From positions 2,946,001 through 3,010,000 of the forward strand of contig CALZFC010000004.1 of assembly GCA_945643635.1 (NCBI GenBank): a stretch of DNA of 64,000 nucleotides. The letters run 5' to 3'. Source of the stretch: Allodiplogaster sudhausi. Its lineage: Eukaryota > Nematoda > Chromadorea > Rhabditida > Diplogasteridae. The translations under genes and the position numbers were made by a program. The notes below the pieces were generated by a model. It saw only the letters and a list, made by a program, of their open reading frames with translations, was not told the DNA's origin and did not search any database. Shown piece after piece: positions 1-12,822 of this stretch (position 1 is its first letter; each line of letters starts with the position of its first letter).

Positions 1-1919
1 CGTACAATAAACAATTACACAAGTGATCCCTAGAACATGCTCTGTTATCAATGTTCACTATGCGATATATTATTTCGCAATGTGCATGATACATAAGACA
101 ACTATAAGTTTCGAGGCCGCCAAATTTATCGAGCATTCTTGTTTTTAAGCAGACCGTTCCGTAGTGCTGCTGGTTCTTCTTCGCACTACCGTAGTCATAG
201 CGGGCTACCGTACCCGCCTTGACCATCTGCGCCCAGTGCATGATGTTCTGGGTAGAAGTGCCGGCGGGAGCGTGCGAGAGGTATACGTCTGTTCGCGACT
301 GAAGATAATATTCAGGACATTGTGATATGAACGTATGTACTGCATAAATGAACTTGAGATTGATTCGATTTCAACCTACAAGCAATTGATTTCGCTAGAT
401 AAAGAAAATCACACCTTGTTGAATCCGTGCTCTTCTGGCCCGACGATCAGGAAAATCAAATCGTCGCAAAGTGTGTCTCCAACGGGAAGATGACAAAGAG
501 TCTCGGCCAGCAGTTTCATCACCCAGTTGTTCGGCAAGAACTCGCCCGCGCCGAAAACCTTCACCCACAACTGCAATCATTTCTTTTCACAGAGAGTGCT
601 GTCTTGCATGTTACGTAAAAATTTGGCATCCTTCTCTCCTCTGAGCCCAGCAGTAGTGTTATGCCTCTAGGAGAACCTTGAATTCAGGAAGGAAGAGATC
701 AGCGGCGATCTCGATGAGCCCCTTGATGTGCTTGACTGTGCCCACTGGCGCAAGGGCATGCATCGACTTGATCTGACAAAAAATCAAATTGCATTACATG
801 AAAATTGAGAGATTTTGAGTTATTATAACAAAAAAATTAAATTTCAAAAAATAAAAAATAAATTAATCGTGTCCTACCTTCTTGTTAAACTCGGCGTCCG
901 AGGATAACTTGGCGAACATCGTAAGAGTTCCCTGAAATCATTTCAATCTCTTCTGGACGCAAATCCTAATGGGAATAGCCCGCTGTCTGACCAATTGTTT
1001 GATTATTCAAACCTGAGAGTGTCCCATGTAGTAGAGCGAGGACTCTCCGGTGACCTCGAGCGCCTTGTTGATCATCGCCTCCAAGTCATGCTGTCCCATT
1101 TCGTCCCAGCTACAAGGTAAATACTTTTGGCAAATGTTTATTTTTATGACAGTGCCGAAATACTTCCCAGTTTCCAGTTGAACTTACCAGTTGTCATCTA
1201 TGTAGTGTTATTAACAGACGTTCACATTAATGAGCTCACCTGAACTCCCAGAACTGCTCGTGCTTCGGGTCGAGATGAGTATGAGCCCTGGAGTACGTGT
1301 TGCCTCGCATGTTGCCGAGCCACACATCGAAGCCGGCGTCCGCGAAGAGGAAGCCTAATGGTAAGAAATTAATTCATTATTGCTTCTCTGTTTCTCTCTG
1401 TCATTCTCAATTTCACTCACCATCTTTTTTTCATAGAAAACTTGAGAACACTAGAAGAAAAACGAAGGAGCAAAAGAGTACCGGCGGACTGGCTCGGTAG
1501 ATTGATGACCCAGTTGCTGCTGTCGCACTCGAGGCCGTGCTGCATGAACACCACTGGACGCTTTGAGCTGCCGGGTCCTGAAAATATACAAAATAAAATA
1601 AAAATGTTTATTTGATATTTCTTATTACTGCATTTAGTTCGGAATACTTGAATACTTGTGAAATGTAACCTGTCTTTCCATATGGAATGCGATGCAACTC
1701 GAGCACGTATCCATCCGTCGTGGTAACCGTAAATATCTCTGCCGGATAGCCCCAGTGTTGGATGAGTTGAGGCTTCAAGCAAGCACATTCCACGAGGTCA
1801 CCAAACAACTAAACGATAATTCTGAAGATGAGATCCACCGTCGTCATGTCGTCTTCGACATCCTTCGCCATGACCACAGCCGCGAGGGCCAAGAAGAGAA
1901 ACATCCTTGTTGTTATCAT
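1..1919 (-). CDS. lysosomal acid / gastric-type lipase (nematode LIPL-like), 5' part, runs off the left edge
   Basis: A secreted acid lipase that would hydrolyse triglycerides or steryl esters. Reading on the minus strand, the exons are about 1919-1815, 1772-1671, 1577-1482, 1354-1240, 1110-1013, 931-878, 772-677, 570-415 and 299 to about 160, all bounded by GT-AG. Exon 1 starts with a hydrophobic signal peptide ([11 protein letters not shown] after an upstream ATG; start at 1919 or 1904). Exon 2 gives HWGYPAE and [16 protein letters not shown], exon 3 [17 protein letters not shown], exon 4 [14 protein letters not shown], exon 5 the nucleophile elbow GHSQ, exon 8 [11 protein letters not shown], exon 9 [17 protein letters not shown]. 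These are family hallmarks in the right order. The catalytic His exon should lie beyond position 1. Exons 1 and 2 are in one frame but separated by a TAG at about 1808; a 42-bp GT-AG intron (1773-1814) removes it. If that intron is not spliced, the gene is a pseudogene. Confidence 0.85.
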
Positions 1920-1979
1920 TATTTATCTCTGGAAGCAAATCTTTCGTGAACAAATCGTTGCTTATTAAAGAAAAAAACA

Positions 1980-4260
1980 AGATGCTTTACAGTTCTCATA
2001 ACCAGCATTATTCTGTGCAATGAATGCATATGAAAATGAATGATATTGTTCTCGGACAGATAATGAGAGAGCGAGAGCGAAACGGAGGAAAAGAGCACGG
2101 CCTCTTGGACAACAAACTAATTTCTTTTCTTATCTTTTCGCAAACAAGTTTATTGAAAGCCATAAAACGTTCGTGCTTACAATGACAGCTAATCACATGT
2201 TACAGCGTAAAAAGTAGGCATGTCGATTGTTCGTTCATGGGATATCTCGAAAGCGAGGGTATTAGACGAGGCTGATATGTACGGTAGGATTATGAGGAAC
2301 AGCTCCGTAAGTGATTCTAGCATGGTGTACTACTTTTATTTTCTTATAGAGTTTAGAAATCAGCGACGACTGATAAGACCTGGATGCCTAATTGTAAGAA
2401 AAGTGGCGCTATAAGGCATGCTACGACGAGTTTGCTATCAGGACGGACGGCGGATGGCAGAGAGGACAGCGAGAGAGTGTGCTGAGCGAAGAGATCCAGA
2501 GTGGTCGACCAAAATGGCAACATGTGCCCATAATGTTCTTAGGTGTTTTGAGTGTCAGCGAGCAGGGAAATATGTCAGCTTTTTTGCTTATCACCACGAT
2601 CCTCCCCTATTGTTAGGCTTCCGATAAGAGAGCACAGCAAGTGTCTCCATAAATGGCCGTGCCAAGACGGACTCTGATCTCCTTGTATGTCTTGCCTTGC
2701 ACGAATATCTCTTCATGCATTTGTCTGTCTCTCTCTCTCCCTCTCGCGGGTCAGCTAAATGAAATGCGCTTTCGAGGCAGACAATCTGGGGAATAGGAAT
2801 TACGACGGAATGCTTCCAAATAGATGATACAGCAACAAGTTGGCGGAGAAAGAATGGGGTGCTGAGAATGATAGAGAGAGAGAGAGAAAAAGTTACAGTA
2901 TTGTGAATTGCCTAACAATGTCGAAGGATGCGGGAAAGTATGTATTGAGATCTCGGAGTGATTTATAGGAATAGAATTGCGATAGACTGTGAGGATGTGA
3001 ATGTACAAGACCATCGTTAAATGAAATATAGAGCTAGAAATTGAAACAAGCGAGCGTTGGATTCAGAGCAAACAACCTTACAATTAGCAGAAATACAAAC
3101 ATTACCACGCGACACTCCCTTTGCGGACATTATGGTGTACAGAGTAATTGGAGTAGCCATTTAAAAAGAAACGAATCAGGTATTTAATGAGACTGATACA
3201 ATAGCTAGATACCACAGAACATGCTCACTAGATTTGTGATTACAGCGGATTTATTAACGGCAGACCTAGAGTAAAGAGTATGGCTGAGGTGAGCAAGACG
3301 TGGTTGATTGATTGGAATCAGCTTAAGACGAACTTTGAGATTTGTTCTAGAAAAGGGACAGTCAATGCTTTAGAGAATTCCTTTTCTTTTACAAGGAAAT
3401 CTATTCTTGACATATTCTCCCTTCCCTCCCCCCTGAAACTAGTGTCTTCACTCTGTGCTGCACTTATGGATTGTGCTATGTCAGCCTTCGTGTTTGGCCA
3501 TTACGCCCGCTTCATATTCGCTCCTTGCCGATGTCTGTTGACATCTACTGTCATTGTTCCCTCAGATATATGTATGTATTTTTTCTCTCTCGTTTCAAAG
3601 TAAGATATGCTTGGCCAGAAGACTTAAAAAACAAAGACCTTAAAATGGTATGAAACACTTCACCGTTTTCAGAAGACTGTTTGCTGTTGATAGTACTGTT
3701 CTGTTTATGATGAGATATCTTATCAGTTTGAGATAGCTTTCCTGTTCCATTACAGACATATCCATCATTCTGGTGCCGTATGCTAGTTTCCTCTAATGCT
3801 TGTTGGTATAAATAAGATGGAAATAGTAACATCTCGGATACCTCCGAATGTTTGTAAAAGGAAAAGTCACTTAGCCGCCTAGCAACAAGCAATGCTAGAG
3901 ATAGGACGTTCAGTGGATATTTATGTACATATGTCGATGTACATACCGAGAAACTGCCTTCGTTTCTCTGCCTGAGGTGGTTGCTTCTCCAGAGCAGTCA
4001 AACTCTATCTCAAATAAGCTGCAAGCATGCTCACATGGATCTATTTCGCTTCTCTGCTTACAGTACTCGAGGTTTGCGTTTTTTCGTTCTTCCATTGACA
4101 ACTCACATAGATACTCACTTTAATGTTTTGTCCATAACGGCTCATAAATAAATGTATAAATTATGATAATTTTTTTAACGTGCTTTTTTCCAGTCATGCA
4201 AAATTTCATTTAAAAAATTCCTAAAAATAAAGGAAAAAATCTTTTAGAATAAATATTAAT
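1980..4260. other. intergenic, no gene recognised
   Basis: AT-rich sequence with only short isolated open frames and no recognisable protein motif or convincing exon chain. There is a short GA run at about 2870-2890. It separates the 5' end of the lipase gene from the PAN-like exons downstream. Confidence 0.5.
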
Positions 4261-4310
4261 AACATTTGTATGAAAAAGATTGTGGCTATTGTAGTTCTTT
4301 TTTCTCACAG

Positions 4311-5770
4311 CCCATGGCGGCTGTCACCCGTTTCCAGCGAGTGAGTGGTGCTGGCTTCCAGAGAGTCAAATACTTTGGCGATTGCTTCCACGAATGCATG
4401 GCGAAGACGGTAAATGGCTTTAATTTATTTATTTATTTATTTATTCATACATCAAATAATGATGTGACAACATGTGTATAGAGTGAATCTGGCAAACAAG
4501 TTAAAGGAGGTCCGAGGCGAATAATTAGTGTCTCGTTTTTTTCTCCTTATTTGGTCGGGTTGTGCTAGAAACTTCGATTGCAAGTGTCCCGAAGTCACAA
4601 AACCTTCATGACCTGAGGAAATTAACACTGTTTTCTACTTTGAATTCCCAAATATTTTATTTCCCCGCCATATTCAAAAGTTTTTGACGCACCAACGCTG
4701 TGGCCGCTGGGGCCAACCGATGGTGCGCGCAACCAACATTGGCCGGGTTTTTTTTTCTTACATGTAGGCTCACCTGGCAGTGGTGCACACCACAAGTTTC
4801 TGGGGAGAGAGGCAAGGGGCAGTAGCATCATTTCTGTTTATTCTTTACTCCGTACTTTTCATCATTCCGTCCAAATCCGTCAGGGACTTCGTGGTAGGAG
4901 TTTTTCCCTTATGGCCTCCTTTAAGGCAGGTGAAAAGAAAGAACAATTGATTAGAAAATAATACGTATTGTTCCAGGTGCTTAAATTATAGAAGAGGGAA
5001 AGGGGAGGAAATGGGTAAGAGAATTTGGTTGAATGGACGATGACGCCATTGCAGCAATTGCTATTGATCAGCTGTATTATTTATTCGCTCAGATGGAAGG
5101 GTGCATCGGAGTTACGGTCGATCTGGAGACGCAGAATTGCGAATTACGCACGCAGCCTCCCGACAACGACGCACTCGCTTACTTCAAGCGCATACCCGAT
5201 GGCACTTGCAGCGCAGGAACAGGAGAGATCTACATCTTCGACGCTTCTCAAGACATCAGACTTGATTGGCGGATTCACTTGTACGACGATGATTTCACGA
5301 GTTGGTGAAGAAGTCATATAAATGTAATTACATACAGTCGCGCTCATAAAAACTCGGAATTCATGTTTTTTGATCATACTGAAATGGCGGAGATCTCATA
5401 ATATAGCATTTAATTTGGCCGTGTATGGGTTCCAAACGGGCTGGCTTCAACACCTGGACTACAAAGTGCAAAATAAAGTGACATTTTCAGAGCACTTCTT
5501 ACCTTTTTTGAGTTTCTTGTTTTATTTCTTTTGAGTTTCTCATTTTGTTTATGTATAAACGACGAAAAAAAAAAACAAAAAAAAATTTCGTGCTTGCAAA
5601 AATCTGTTCTCAAAAGGGTATCGAAACGAGATTAGAGATTGCCGGTCAAAGACTTACCAATACTCTACAGACGGTACATAGAGAACTGATGATACCTTTC
5701 TTTGGACAGCGTCGAGTGCTCACAAATTAAACGTCGATTCTGAACACTCTCTGTTTCGTACTTTAGTGGG

Positions 5771-5805
<35 letters not shown>

Positions 5806-6894
5806 GAGAGAGAGATGGAGGGAATGCGAGAGAACGAGAAAGAAGGAGAGAGGGAGAAAGTGAATGAGAGAACGGTGGAGCGAGAAATAGAGAGCGGGAG
5901 AGAGAAAGAGATGGAGAGAGAGGGCTAGAGAGAGAGGTGAAAGAAGGTGCAGGTGCTGTTAGCTGACAATGAGAAAAAATCGTTGGTCTAACGACATACC
6001 GTAGCTTCAGCCTTGAAACGGTGACGCAGAGTAGATGTAGTCGACGCTGCACCTTCTTTCGCTTCTCTCTCTCTCTCTCTCTCTCTGTTTCCCACTAAAG
6101 TAGGAAACAGAGAGTGTTCAGAAGCACCGTTTCCTTTGTGAGGCAATCGACGCTGTCTAAAGTACGGTATCATCAGATCGTTTCGTACCGTCTGTAGAGT
6201 ATTGGTAAATCTTTGACCGGCAATCTCGAAGTCTCGGTTCGATACCCTTTTGAGAACAGATTTTTGCAAGCACGAAAAATTTTTTTCCTTTTTTTTTCTT
6301 CGTTAATACATAAACAAAATGAGAAACTCAAAAGAAATAAAACAAGAAACTCAAAAAAGGTAAGAAGTGGTCTGAAAATTTCACTTTATTTTGCACTTTG
6401 TAGTCCAGGAGTTGAAGCTAGCCCGTTTGGAACCCATACACGGCCAAATTAAATGCTATATTATGAGATCTCCGCCATTTCAGCATATTTTTGAAAACGG
6501 TCTTCACAGTCATAATGTCCATCTTCGAAATAGGTAAACTCCTACGCGAAATGGCACGAAAATGCGTATTCAGCGCGATATTCCAGTTTGTATTATTTAT
6601 ATTAATACTATTAATACTATTAATACCGGACCCAACAATGTTGAGCGGGACTGTACATTTTTTATAGATTAATTTTTCAGGGCTTAAGAGCTTTCGAATC
6701 ATATACAAGATGTTGAGGTTTATTTTTTTTTTAATAAAGATAGACTTTCAGACTCCTTGTTGATCGATGGAATAAGAGACGAATGCGTGAATCTGCCGGA
6801 TTTATGGCGCGACTATGTAACGAGTGTCTACATCCCAGTTGGAACTTGCTTTCGTATCTTCGATCAAATGGGCTGCACTGGCAGCTTCGCAGAC
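4311..6894 (+). CDS. PAN/apple-like secreted protein fragment, exons split by a transposon
   Basis: Three plausible exons share the strand. Exon 4311-4409 (CAG before it, GTAAAT after) reads FQRVSGAGFQRVKYFG then DCFHECMAKT, a start typical of PAN/apple modules. Exon 5092 to about 5308 reads CIGVTVDLETQNCELRT and then IYIFDASQDIRLDW, the usual cysteine-rich second half. Exon 6752-6894 (TTTCAG before it) reads DECVNLPDLWRDYV then YIPVGTCFRIFDQMGCTG. A small exon near 4885-4927 could link the first two. The Tc-like element at 5335-6653 lies between the second and third exons, either in an intron or as a disruption; the frame at 5308 closes with TGA unless the GTGAAG at 5306 is used as donor. 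PAN modules bind proteins or carbohydrates outside the cell. Family assignment rests on cysteine spacing only, and exon phases were not fully resolved. Confidence 0.4.
5335..6653. mobile_element. Tc-like palindromic (foldback) element, copy 1
   Basis: Both ends carry the inverted terminus CAGTCNCGCTCA and sit directly inside TA dinucleotides (5333-5334 and 6654-6655), as expected for Tc1/mariner-type insertions. The two halves are long inverted copies of each other (about 5400-5760 against 6100-6480) around a GA-rich centre. The left end is shortened compared with copies 2 and 3. No transposase is visible, so this is a non-autonomous element. Its open frames are by-products of the repeat. Confidence 0.75.
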
Positions 6895-7769
6895 GTTCGT
6901 TTCCTATTCACTTTTTGTTAGTTACTGCTGATCTTTTTCTGTCTCTCTGTCTGTCCCTCACTCTGTTTGTCTGTCTCTCTCACATTCTACCTTTCTCTCT
7001 ATCAGTCTTCTTTCAAGAAAAGCAAACAAATTAAAGTGGCATTAGCTCAAACTGTACAAAGTCACTTTAACGATACTTTCACCAACTTTACTGTTCTCCA
7101 AGTTCTTATGATACGTATATTCACTTTATCAACTTCATCACTAGATGGCAAAAAAGGCTGAATAACAGTTAAATGTCTATTTCAGGTTCGTTCTGGCAGT
7201 GATTGTTCAAGGAACTTACGTTCTTGCACACTTGACATGTACAAGAAAGCGCGTTCGCTTCTTTCTTGCCCTGTGTAATGAGGCCTATACGAGAGGGGAG
7301 AAAGCGTCACGATCGAACCCTAGAGACCACCTTAGGTTGTCAAAACAGCTCGATACGTTCCATACTACATAGTTGTTCGCTCATTGAATAGAGAACCTCA
7401 TTTTTTTTATTGCTATCATATTTTCATGGGATAAAGAAACTGGGAAAAACCTTGTTTTATACGGGGCAAGGTATATTTTGGCAGTCACTCACACATATTA
7501 CATATCTATTCACAAATCGAGCAGCAGGCATATTTGTAATCCTTTTCGATTTACAAAGTGAAATCAGCCGTGCTATTAATCTAGTGAAAACTGACGCCAG
7601 TTTGGCCAAAAGTTAATGAAGATTTCATTTTGAGCTGAGTTATATTTCAATGAGAAGAGACCTTTGACATTTCCTTATTTTTTTGATGTTTTCTGTGCAT
7701 AAAATGTTTGTTGTCTTTAACCTTTGGAAATATGCATGTACACATTACTGTTGAGAGACATGAACAACT

Positions 7770-8832
7770 TATTGGTTCCAATACGGCGTCGACATCCGAA
7801 CCTCCCATATGTCCGCATACATCCAATGGTTTTCATCGCGCCTAACGAGAGGCTTCTCCATGACCGATTTCGCATGAGGCCAGCCCGTGTGAGATAGCTT
7901 GTTAACCACCTTATTTCTGCACTCAACCACTACTCCATGGGCGATTGGGCGATCTCCGTTGATAACCAGGCAAGATGAGCACTCCGAATGAGGCAGAAAT
8001 AGTGAAAAGGGGATAGTTGTTGCTAGACAGAGAGAGAGACAGAGACAGAAAGAGAGGGACGGAGAGAGACAGAGTGAGAGACAGACAGACAGAAATAGAG
8101 AGAGAGAGAGAAAGACAGTAGATTTAACAGGTTCTGATTCTTCTGCGGGCGTTGTTTACGAATGCGTCACAGTCGGTGTTGGCAGATCTGTTTCAACAAG
8201 GAAACAAGAATAAGAAATGCAGTAGCTTCATAATAGTTAATTTTAATTGAGATGTCATCGGGTTGATTGATGGGACGCTGATCCCCATCATGGCTCCTGA
8301 GGACTCCCCTTGGCAGTACCGTACAAGAAAAGGATGGACTGCCATCAATGTCCTAGTTGTTTGCGATGCGGTCGGGCGCATCGTATACTGTTACTGTCGA
8401 TTCCCCGGAAGCTGCCATGATGCGTACATCTACAGGCAGTCATCACTTGCTGATGCCTTCGCGCAGGGAGCAATTCCTCCCGGATATGTCATACTTGGTG
8501 ATTCTGGATTCGCATGCAATGGTTTTGTTGTCACCCCATATAGAAATCCACAAACCCCAGCCGAGGAGGAATTTAACCGAGAGCACCGTCACACAAGGGT
8601 CCTTGTGGAACAGGCAATCGGAATGTTGAAGCGAAGGTTCGGGTGTCTGCGCAGCCAACTTCGTGTGCAACCACAATCTGCCATCAAGTACATCATGGCC
8701 TCCGTCATCTTACACAACTACATCATTGAGAAGGTGACGGGCGGATACCCCATCCCTCGACCCCGCCTTGCTACAATGGCACATCCTCCACCCGGAATGG
8801 ACCCCCGAACTCACATGACTACCAACCTGTAA
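7770..8832 (+). pseudogene. Harbinger (HARBI1-like) DDE nuclease, broken
   Basis: The transposase nuclease of the surrounding element. The N-terminal part at about 7770-7965 reads RLLHDRFRMRPARVR, then an in-frame TAG (about 7894), then LVNHLISALNHYS, matching the helical region before the catalytic domain. A second piece at about 8133-8190 gives LRALFTNASQSVLADLF, the position of the LRxxATGxxxxxVAxxF-type motif. The main exon 8258-8832 is open and carries LIDGTLIPIMAP (first Asp), GDSGFACNGF (second Asp) and HTRVLVEQAIGMLKRRF (Glu), then the C-terminal ILHNYI. The catalytic triad is therefore visible, but the N-terminal stop and a missing stretch between the second and third pieces indicate decay. 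A GA-rich tract (8029-8120) sits in the presumed intron. Confidence 0.85.
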
Positions 8833-9289
8833 ATCTATTATATTATTCTTATTACGCCATTTTTTATCAAAATAACTTCCTAATTTTGATAAACAATTTC
8901 TAGTTGTCTCTGTGATCCGATAAGATATAATTGAAAAAACCAAGCTGAATCTGTGATTCTGTGATAAAAAGAAGAATAGGGAGAAAATGAAGAATGTCAG
9001 TGGAAACTGTCAAAGGGGAAGACAAAAGCATACAACCTATATTCTAAAGAAAGAAAGCGGAAGTAGCAAGAAACGCAAAAATAGATAAAAAGTCATTCAA
9101 AGGCTATAATTGTGCTAAACGCACTTTAAAGCTAGAAGGAAAGGCAGAAGGAAGGAGAATGGCAAAGAAAGATATGAGGAATAATTGAGCATTTAATAGA
9201 TACAATGAATACTATATCTACTATTTTAAATCCTTTAAGTAATGTAAACATTAACTTTATAGAACTCTATTCCTAACAGCTACAGGAGA

Positions 9290-11521
9290 GTTGAAGGGCT
9301 CGAAGCAGCCCGGTCTGAAGTGTTACGATTGCCATTCTGCAACTCCAGCATGTCCGAGACAGAGGACATTCCCACAACGTCGACGAAGGAGTTAGCGTCT
9401 TCCGCTGATTCATCGGGCGCGATCACCTCTCGCTTTACTTCACGATTGAGGAGTACCTACGATGTTAAGCCACAGTTTAATATTTCATATTAAAAGAAAC
9501 AAACTTAAAATCAAGGAAGAATCAAGGATAGAAAAAGGAAATAAAATAAAATGAAATGAAAGTGCAACCGTAGTATCGTGAGATGCCTGCTGATCATTCT
9601 CAACACCCTGTGTTGTGTCAGCAATGGAAGACTGGAAAAGGACATTAAAACTGTTAATAACTGATGTTATAACAAGGCCGCCATTGAAATCTATATACAA
9701 AACAGAACTAACAAAGTTTCGCCCGGCGAGCGAGCTTACAATGGTGTTCATCGACTGAATGAAGCACTCTCGCTCCATTCGCAGAGACTAAATCAAATGC
9801 ATGATTACGAACAAGTTATCAGTGAAAGGTTTTCTTACCCTTTTGAAATCCTTTCCCATCTCAGGAACTGTTGCTGAAGCATTTCGCAAGTACACCGAAC
9901 CATCTTTCGCCAATAACTGAGTCGCCACGGCTGCTTTCCGTTGTGCCTACAGCAGCATTTTAAGTTTTCAACGTCAAAATTATAAGACTAATCGCAAGAT
10001 GTTCTTTTTTAAGTAAAAGAATAAACACACCTCCAGCATTTCGAAGGTCTTTTCACGCACCATGCGTTCCGATGCTGCGGTTCTTCTCGGGTTGTGACTG
10101 GAGGAATCCGTCACGCCTGATTCGTGAAATCCCTCGTTATCCTAAATAAATGGGAAATAATCTGTTAAAAAAGGAGGCAACAGAACTTAGAAAACAAGTT
10201 TTCACCACCATCCTGGCACTTTCCATGTCGCCGGCTGGGAAAACATTGTCATCTTCCAAAGAGAACGTGCGCTTCTTTCTCAGTGTATTTTTCTGCAACT
10301 AGTTCTTGAAATTACCACGTTTCTAAACATCCTTCCAAATTCACCGAACAATTAAGGGAACTTCAATGACAACCAACCAAGTTCCATCATTCCCAATGAT
10401 AACGAAGAAAGAACATGAGTAGATAAGAACCTCCTGTGATCCAGTTAAAGAGCTTTCCAATTCATCATCGCCGCCACACAAATCCTCGTGATCATCCAAA
10501 GTGCGCCTTCGTTGCTTTCTCGTGTTTCCCAGCAAATTCATCTGGAAATATCCATTTTTCTTGGCATATTTCGAAAAAAACCAAACAAGAAAGCAACTGC
10601 AGGAAATGTTCCATTATTTCTTTGACATCCAACGAAAAACATGGGTAAATAAAAACCTGAGATCGAGCCAACGAGCTTTCCACGTGATCTTCAACGGCAA
10701 GGAACATATCGTCTTCTTCCCACGTGCGTTTTCGCTGCCTCCTTGCCGCACTTCCCAGGAAATGATTCTAGAAGAGCCAAGTTTCTCGAGATATTTCGAC
10801 AACAATCGCAAAAAGAAAGTAATTGACGATAAGTTAGATTATTTAGCATGAAATCCGACCAAAAAAGTGTAATTGAGACATAAAACCTGAGAGTTGAAGG
10901 CAACAGTACTTGTTCCGCTATTCTCGACGGCATCCGAGCTATGCTCATCTTGCAAGGGGCGTGTGCGCTGCTTTCTTATCGTTTGTTTCGCCACCTTCTC
11001 CTTGAAATAACGAACCAAATTTTGTTAAACATGAACACACGAGATTTACCAACCTGAGAGAGCGGAACAATACTTTCACCATAAGGAGTGATTCCACAAA
11101 AGGCGGCTGTTTTGATATACAGACCAATAATTTCCCTCTCAGCAGGAATTAGCGCATTAAATCTAGCTTCAAGATTCTTCTCAACATCCAGCGACCTGCC
11201 TCCACCTGTTGCTCCTCTGTAACTAAAATCAGCCGAAATATATATGACATTTTAACGCAGCAGAGTAAAATTCAACCGGCTTTCGTCCACTGAGTACTGC
11301 TTGGTGGTGGCAAGGGAGTCGCGCAGGATCCTTTGGCAGCGAGTCACTGTTATCTCGCTATTCCCCAGCCGATCCCGCGCTCGATCAACCACTGTTTGCC
11401 ATGCGCCGTCTCTTGCCGAATTGGCGCCAGGCCGTCGGTTGCTGTTTCCCTCGATGAGGTATTCCCGGAAGCGCGCTATAATACGACTTCTTTCTCATCC
11501 GAGGAGAGGTGCTTCGGCATC
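9290..11521 (-). pseudogene. Harbinger partner protein: Myb/SANT-like DNA-binding domain plus repeated basic-acidic exons
   Basis: Starts at 11521 (ATG; MPKHLSSDEKEVVL) and continues after a frame change at about 11477 into RFREYLIEGN, DGAWQTVVDRARDRLG and TVTRCQRILRDSLA, a Myb/SANT-like domain as in Harbinger second proteins. The next exon, about 11220-11057, reads AREIIGLYIKTAAFC-like sequence. Then come four similar exons: about 11009-10909 (TIRKQRTRPLQDEH), 10767-10657 (AARRQRKRTWEEDD), 10541-10433 (NTRKQRRRTLDDHED) and 10296-10210 (NTLRKKRTFSLEDD). Each pairs a basic cluster with an acidic patch and most end in an ES...SQ motif. Downstream are SERMVREKTFEMLE, helical segments at about 9960-9720, and an acidic tail closing with TAG at 9292-9290. 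The Myb frame change makes this copy probably inactive. The protein would bind element ends and import the nuclease. Confidence 0.7.
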
Positions 11522-12116
11522 TTCTGAGACAAAAATTGAGATATATTATACGAGAATACAAAGCAGCAACACGTAGTAAATAACAACAATCACATCTTTG
11601 CACTGTGATCAAGACCGTAAGAAATCCTGCCGTTAACTTGGACGTTTAGTTGTGTCACTTTTCTGACTCGAAATAGTGTGCAAAACTGAGAGAGCAAAAG
11701 TGAGTAGAAATTTTTTAGAATGTTTTCTTCTCTCACTTTTGCTTACTCTCTCGTGTCAGAGACACAAACTTTAGCGAACTTTCTTGGTAAGCGCAGTTTG
11801 AAACGTATACCAAGATACGCATAGGATAAGGGTAAATGTGACTGAACTCAGCCATTTTCCATAGTAAACCGGTGCATAACCTGCATGATCTTTTTACATA
11901 TGCTCGTTCATATTTCACTCAGCTCTGTTTTCAGTTTTCTTCCTAGATTAATAGCACGGCAGGTGTTCTGAACACCATCTTTCATGTTCTCCTGTGAGGG
12001 CGGAAAGGGTCAAAGGTCATCTAAAAGATAACGGACAGCATACGGATCACGTTTCTTTTTCTTTTTCATTTCTTCTAAATTCTCTTTCGAATATCAAAGG
12101 GTGTATATTCTAGTTA

Positions 12117-12185
12117 ACCTTTCACTTACAAAAGCTCCACAAAACCACGTGGCTATTGTTCGGACAAATCTCACAGTGCGATTGA
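12117..12185. repeat. dispersed repeat R1, copy 1
   Basis: A roughly 65-bp segment beginning CCTTTCACTTACAAAAGCTC and containing a CCACGTGG-like core, seen again at about 12823-12900 and, diverged, at 62443-62510. On the minus strand each copy can read ATW(F/I)CGA-like peptide followed by a GTAAG donor, so it may descend from an exon. The family is not recognisable. Confidence 0.45.
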
Positions 12186-12822
12186 CATTGAATAAGGCAA
12201 TAAAATGATATTATTAGAAAGAAAACTTTTTTTTAAATAAATACAATTATTATTCGTAAAGATATTTAGCAAAACTTTTTTATCCAATTATTAGGCAAAC
12301 CAAACTGATGCTTGTCAACCTGAAGCTCGATTTTTCGTGATACATTCACTTATCTTTGCAAGATGTACCATAGTTTTATTCCAAATACATATTTCCATCA
12401 CTCATATGTAGACTATTTATATTATTGAAGTAAACCAAAGGATTAACTACATAGATGAATATACCAAGTCCTCGTTAGTTCTGCCGTGTTGTGAATGATA
12501 ACAAAAAAGGATCGCAAAGTGTTCCGCGTCTATGGCGAAGAGCTGATGTAACAGTGACATAAAAAAAGAGTATTCAAGTGTCAAGTTCCTTGAAATAACT
12601 TAGTTCATCAAGCTAGTTTTTTTTCTTAAATTTAACGTTCAGTTTATATCTTAATTTAATTCTGACGGTTCTTTAGATTTAAAAAAAAGAAAATAATTGG
12701 CATGCGTACTGTACTGAAGATGTTCTTCATGATATCATTACGAGTTTACATCAATTACTTGCGTCATGCATAAGAAAATAGAAATATGTGCATTGACAAA
12801 AGACATCTACTGAAAAGTCAAA

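Larger units (their letters stand above)
7567..11960. mobile_element. PIF/Harbinger-like DNA transposon, decayed autonomous copy
   Basis: Bounded by an 18-bp perfect inverted terminus: GCCGTGCTATTAATCTAG at 7567-7584 and its reverse complement at 11943-11960. Between the ends lie the two genes typical of this superfamily in opposite orientation: a DDE nuclease (plus, 7770-8832) and a Myb/SANT-like protein (minus, 11521-9290). The flanking trinucleotides (TCA left, AGG right) do not match, so a target duplication is not evident. Confidence 0.75.

Noticed and set aside
2418..3653. Several 60-110 codon frames between 2.2 and 3.9 kb
   Set aside because: Overlapping on opposite strands with no splice chain or protein motif.
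12120..12175. Serine-protease-like reading (ATWFCGAFVS) of repeat R1
   Set aside because: Only about ten residues, no catalytic His exon nearby, and copies disagree.
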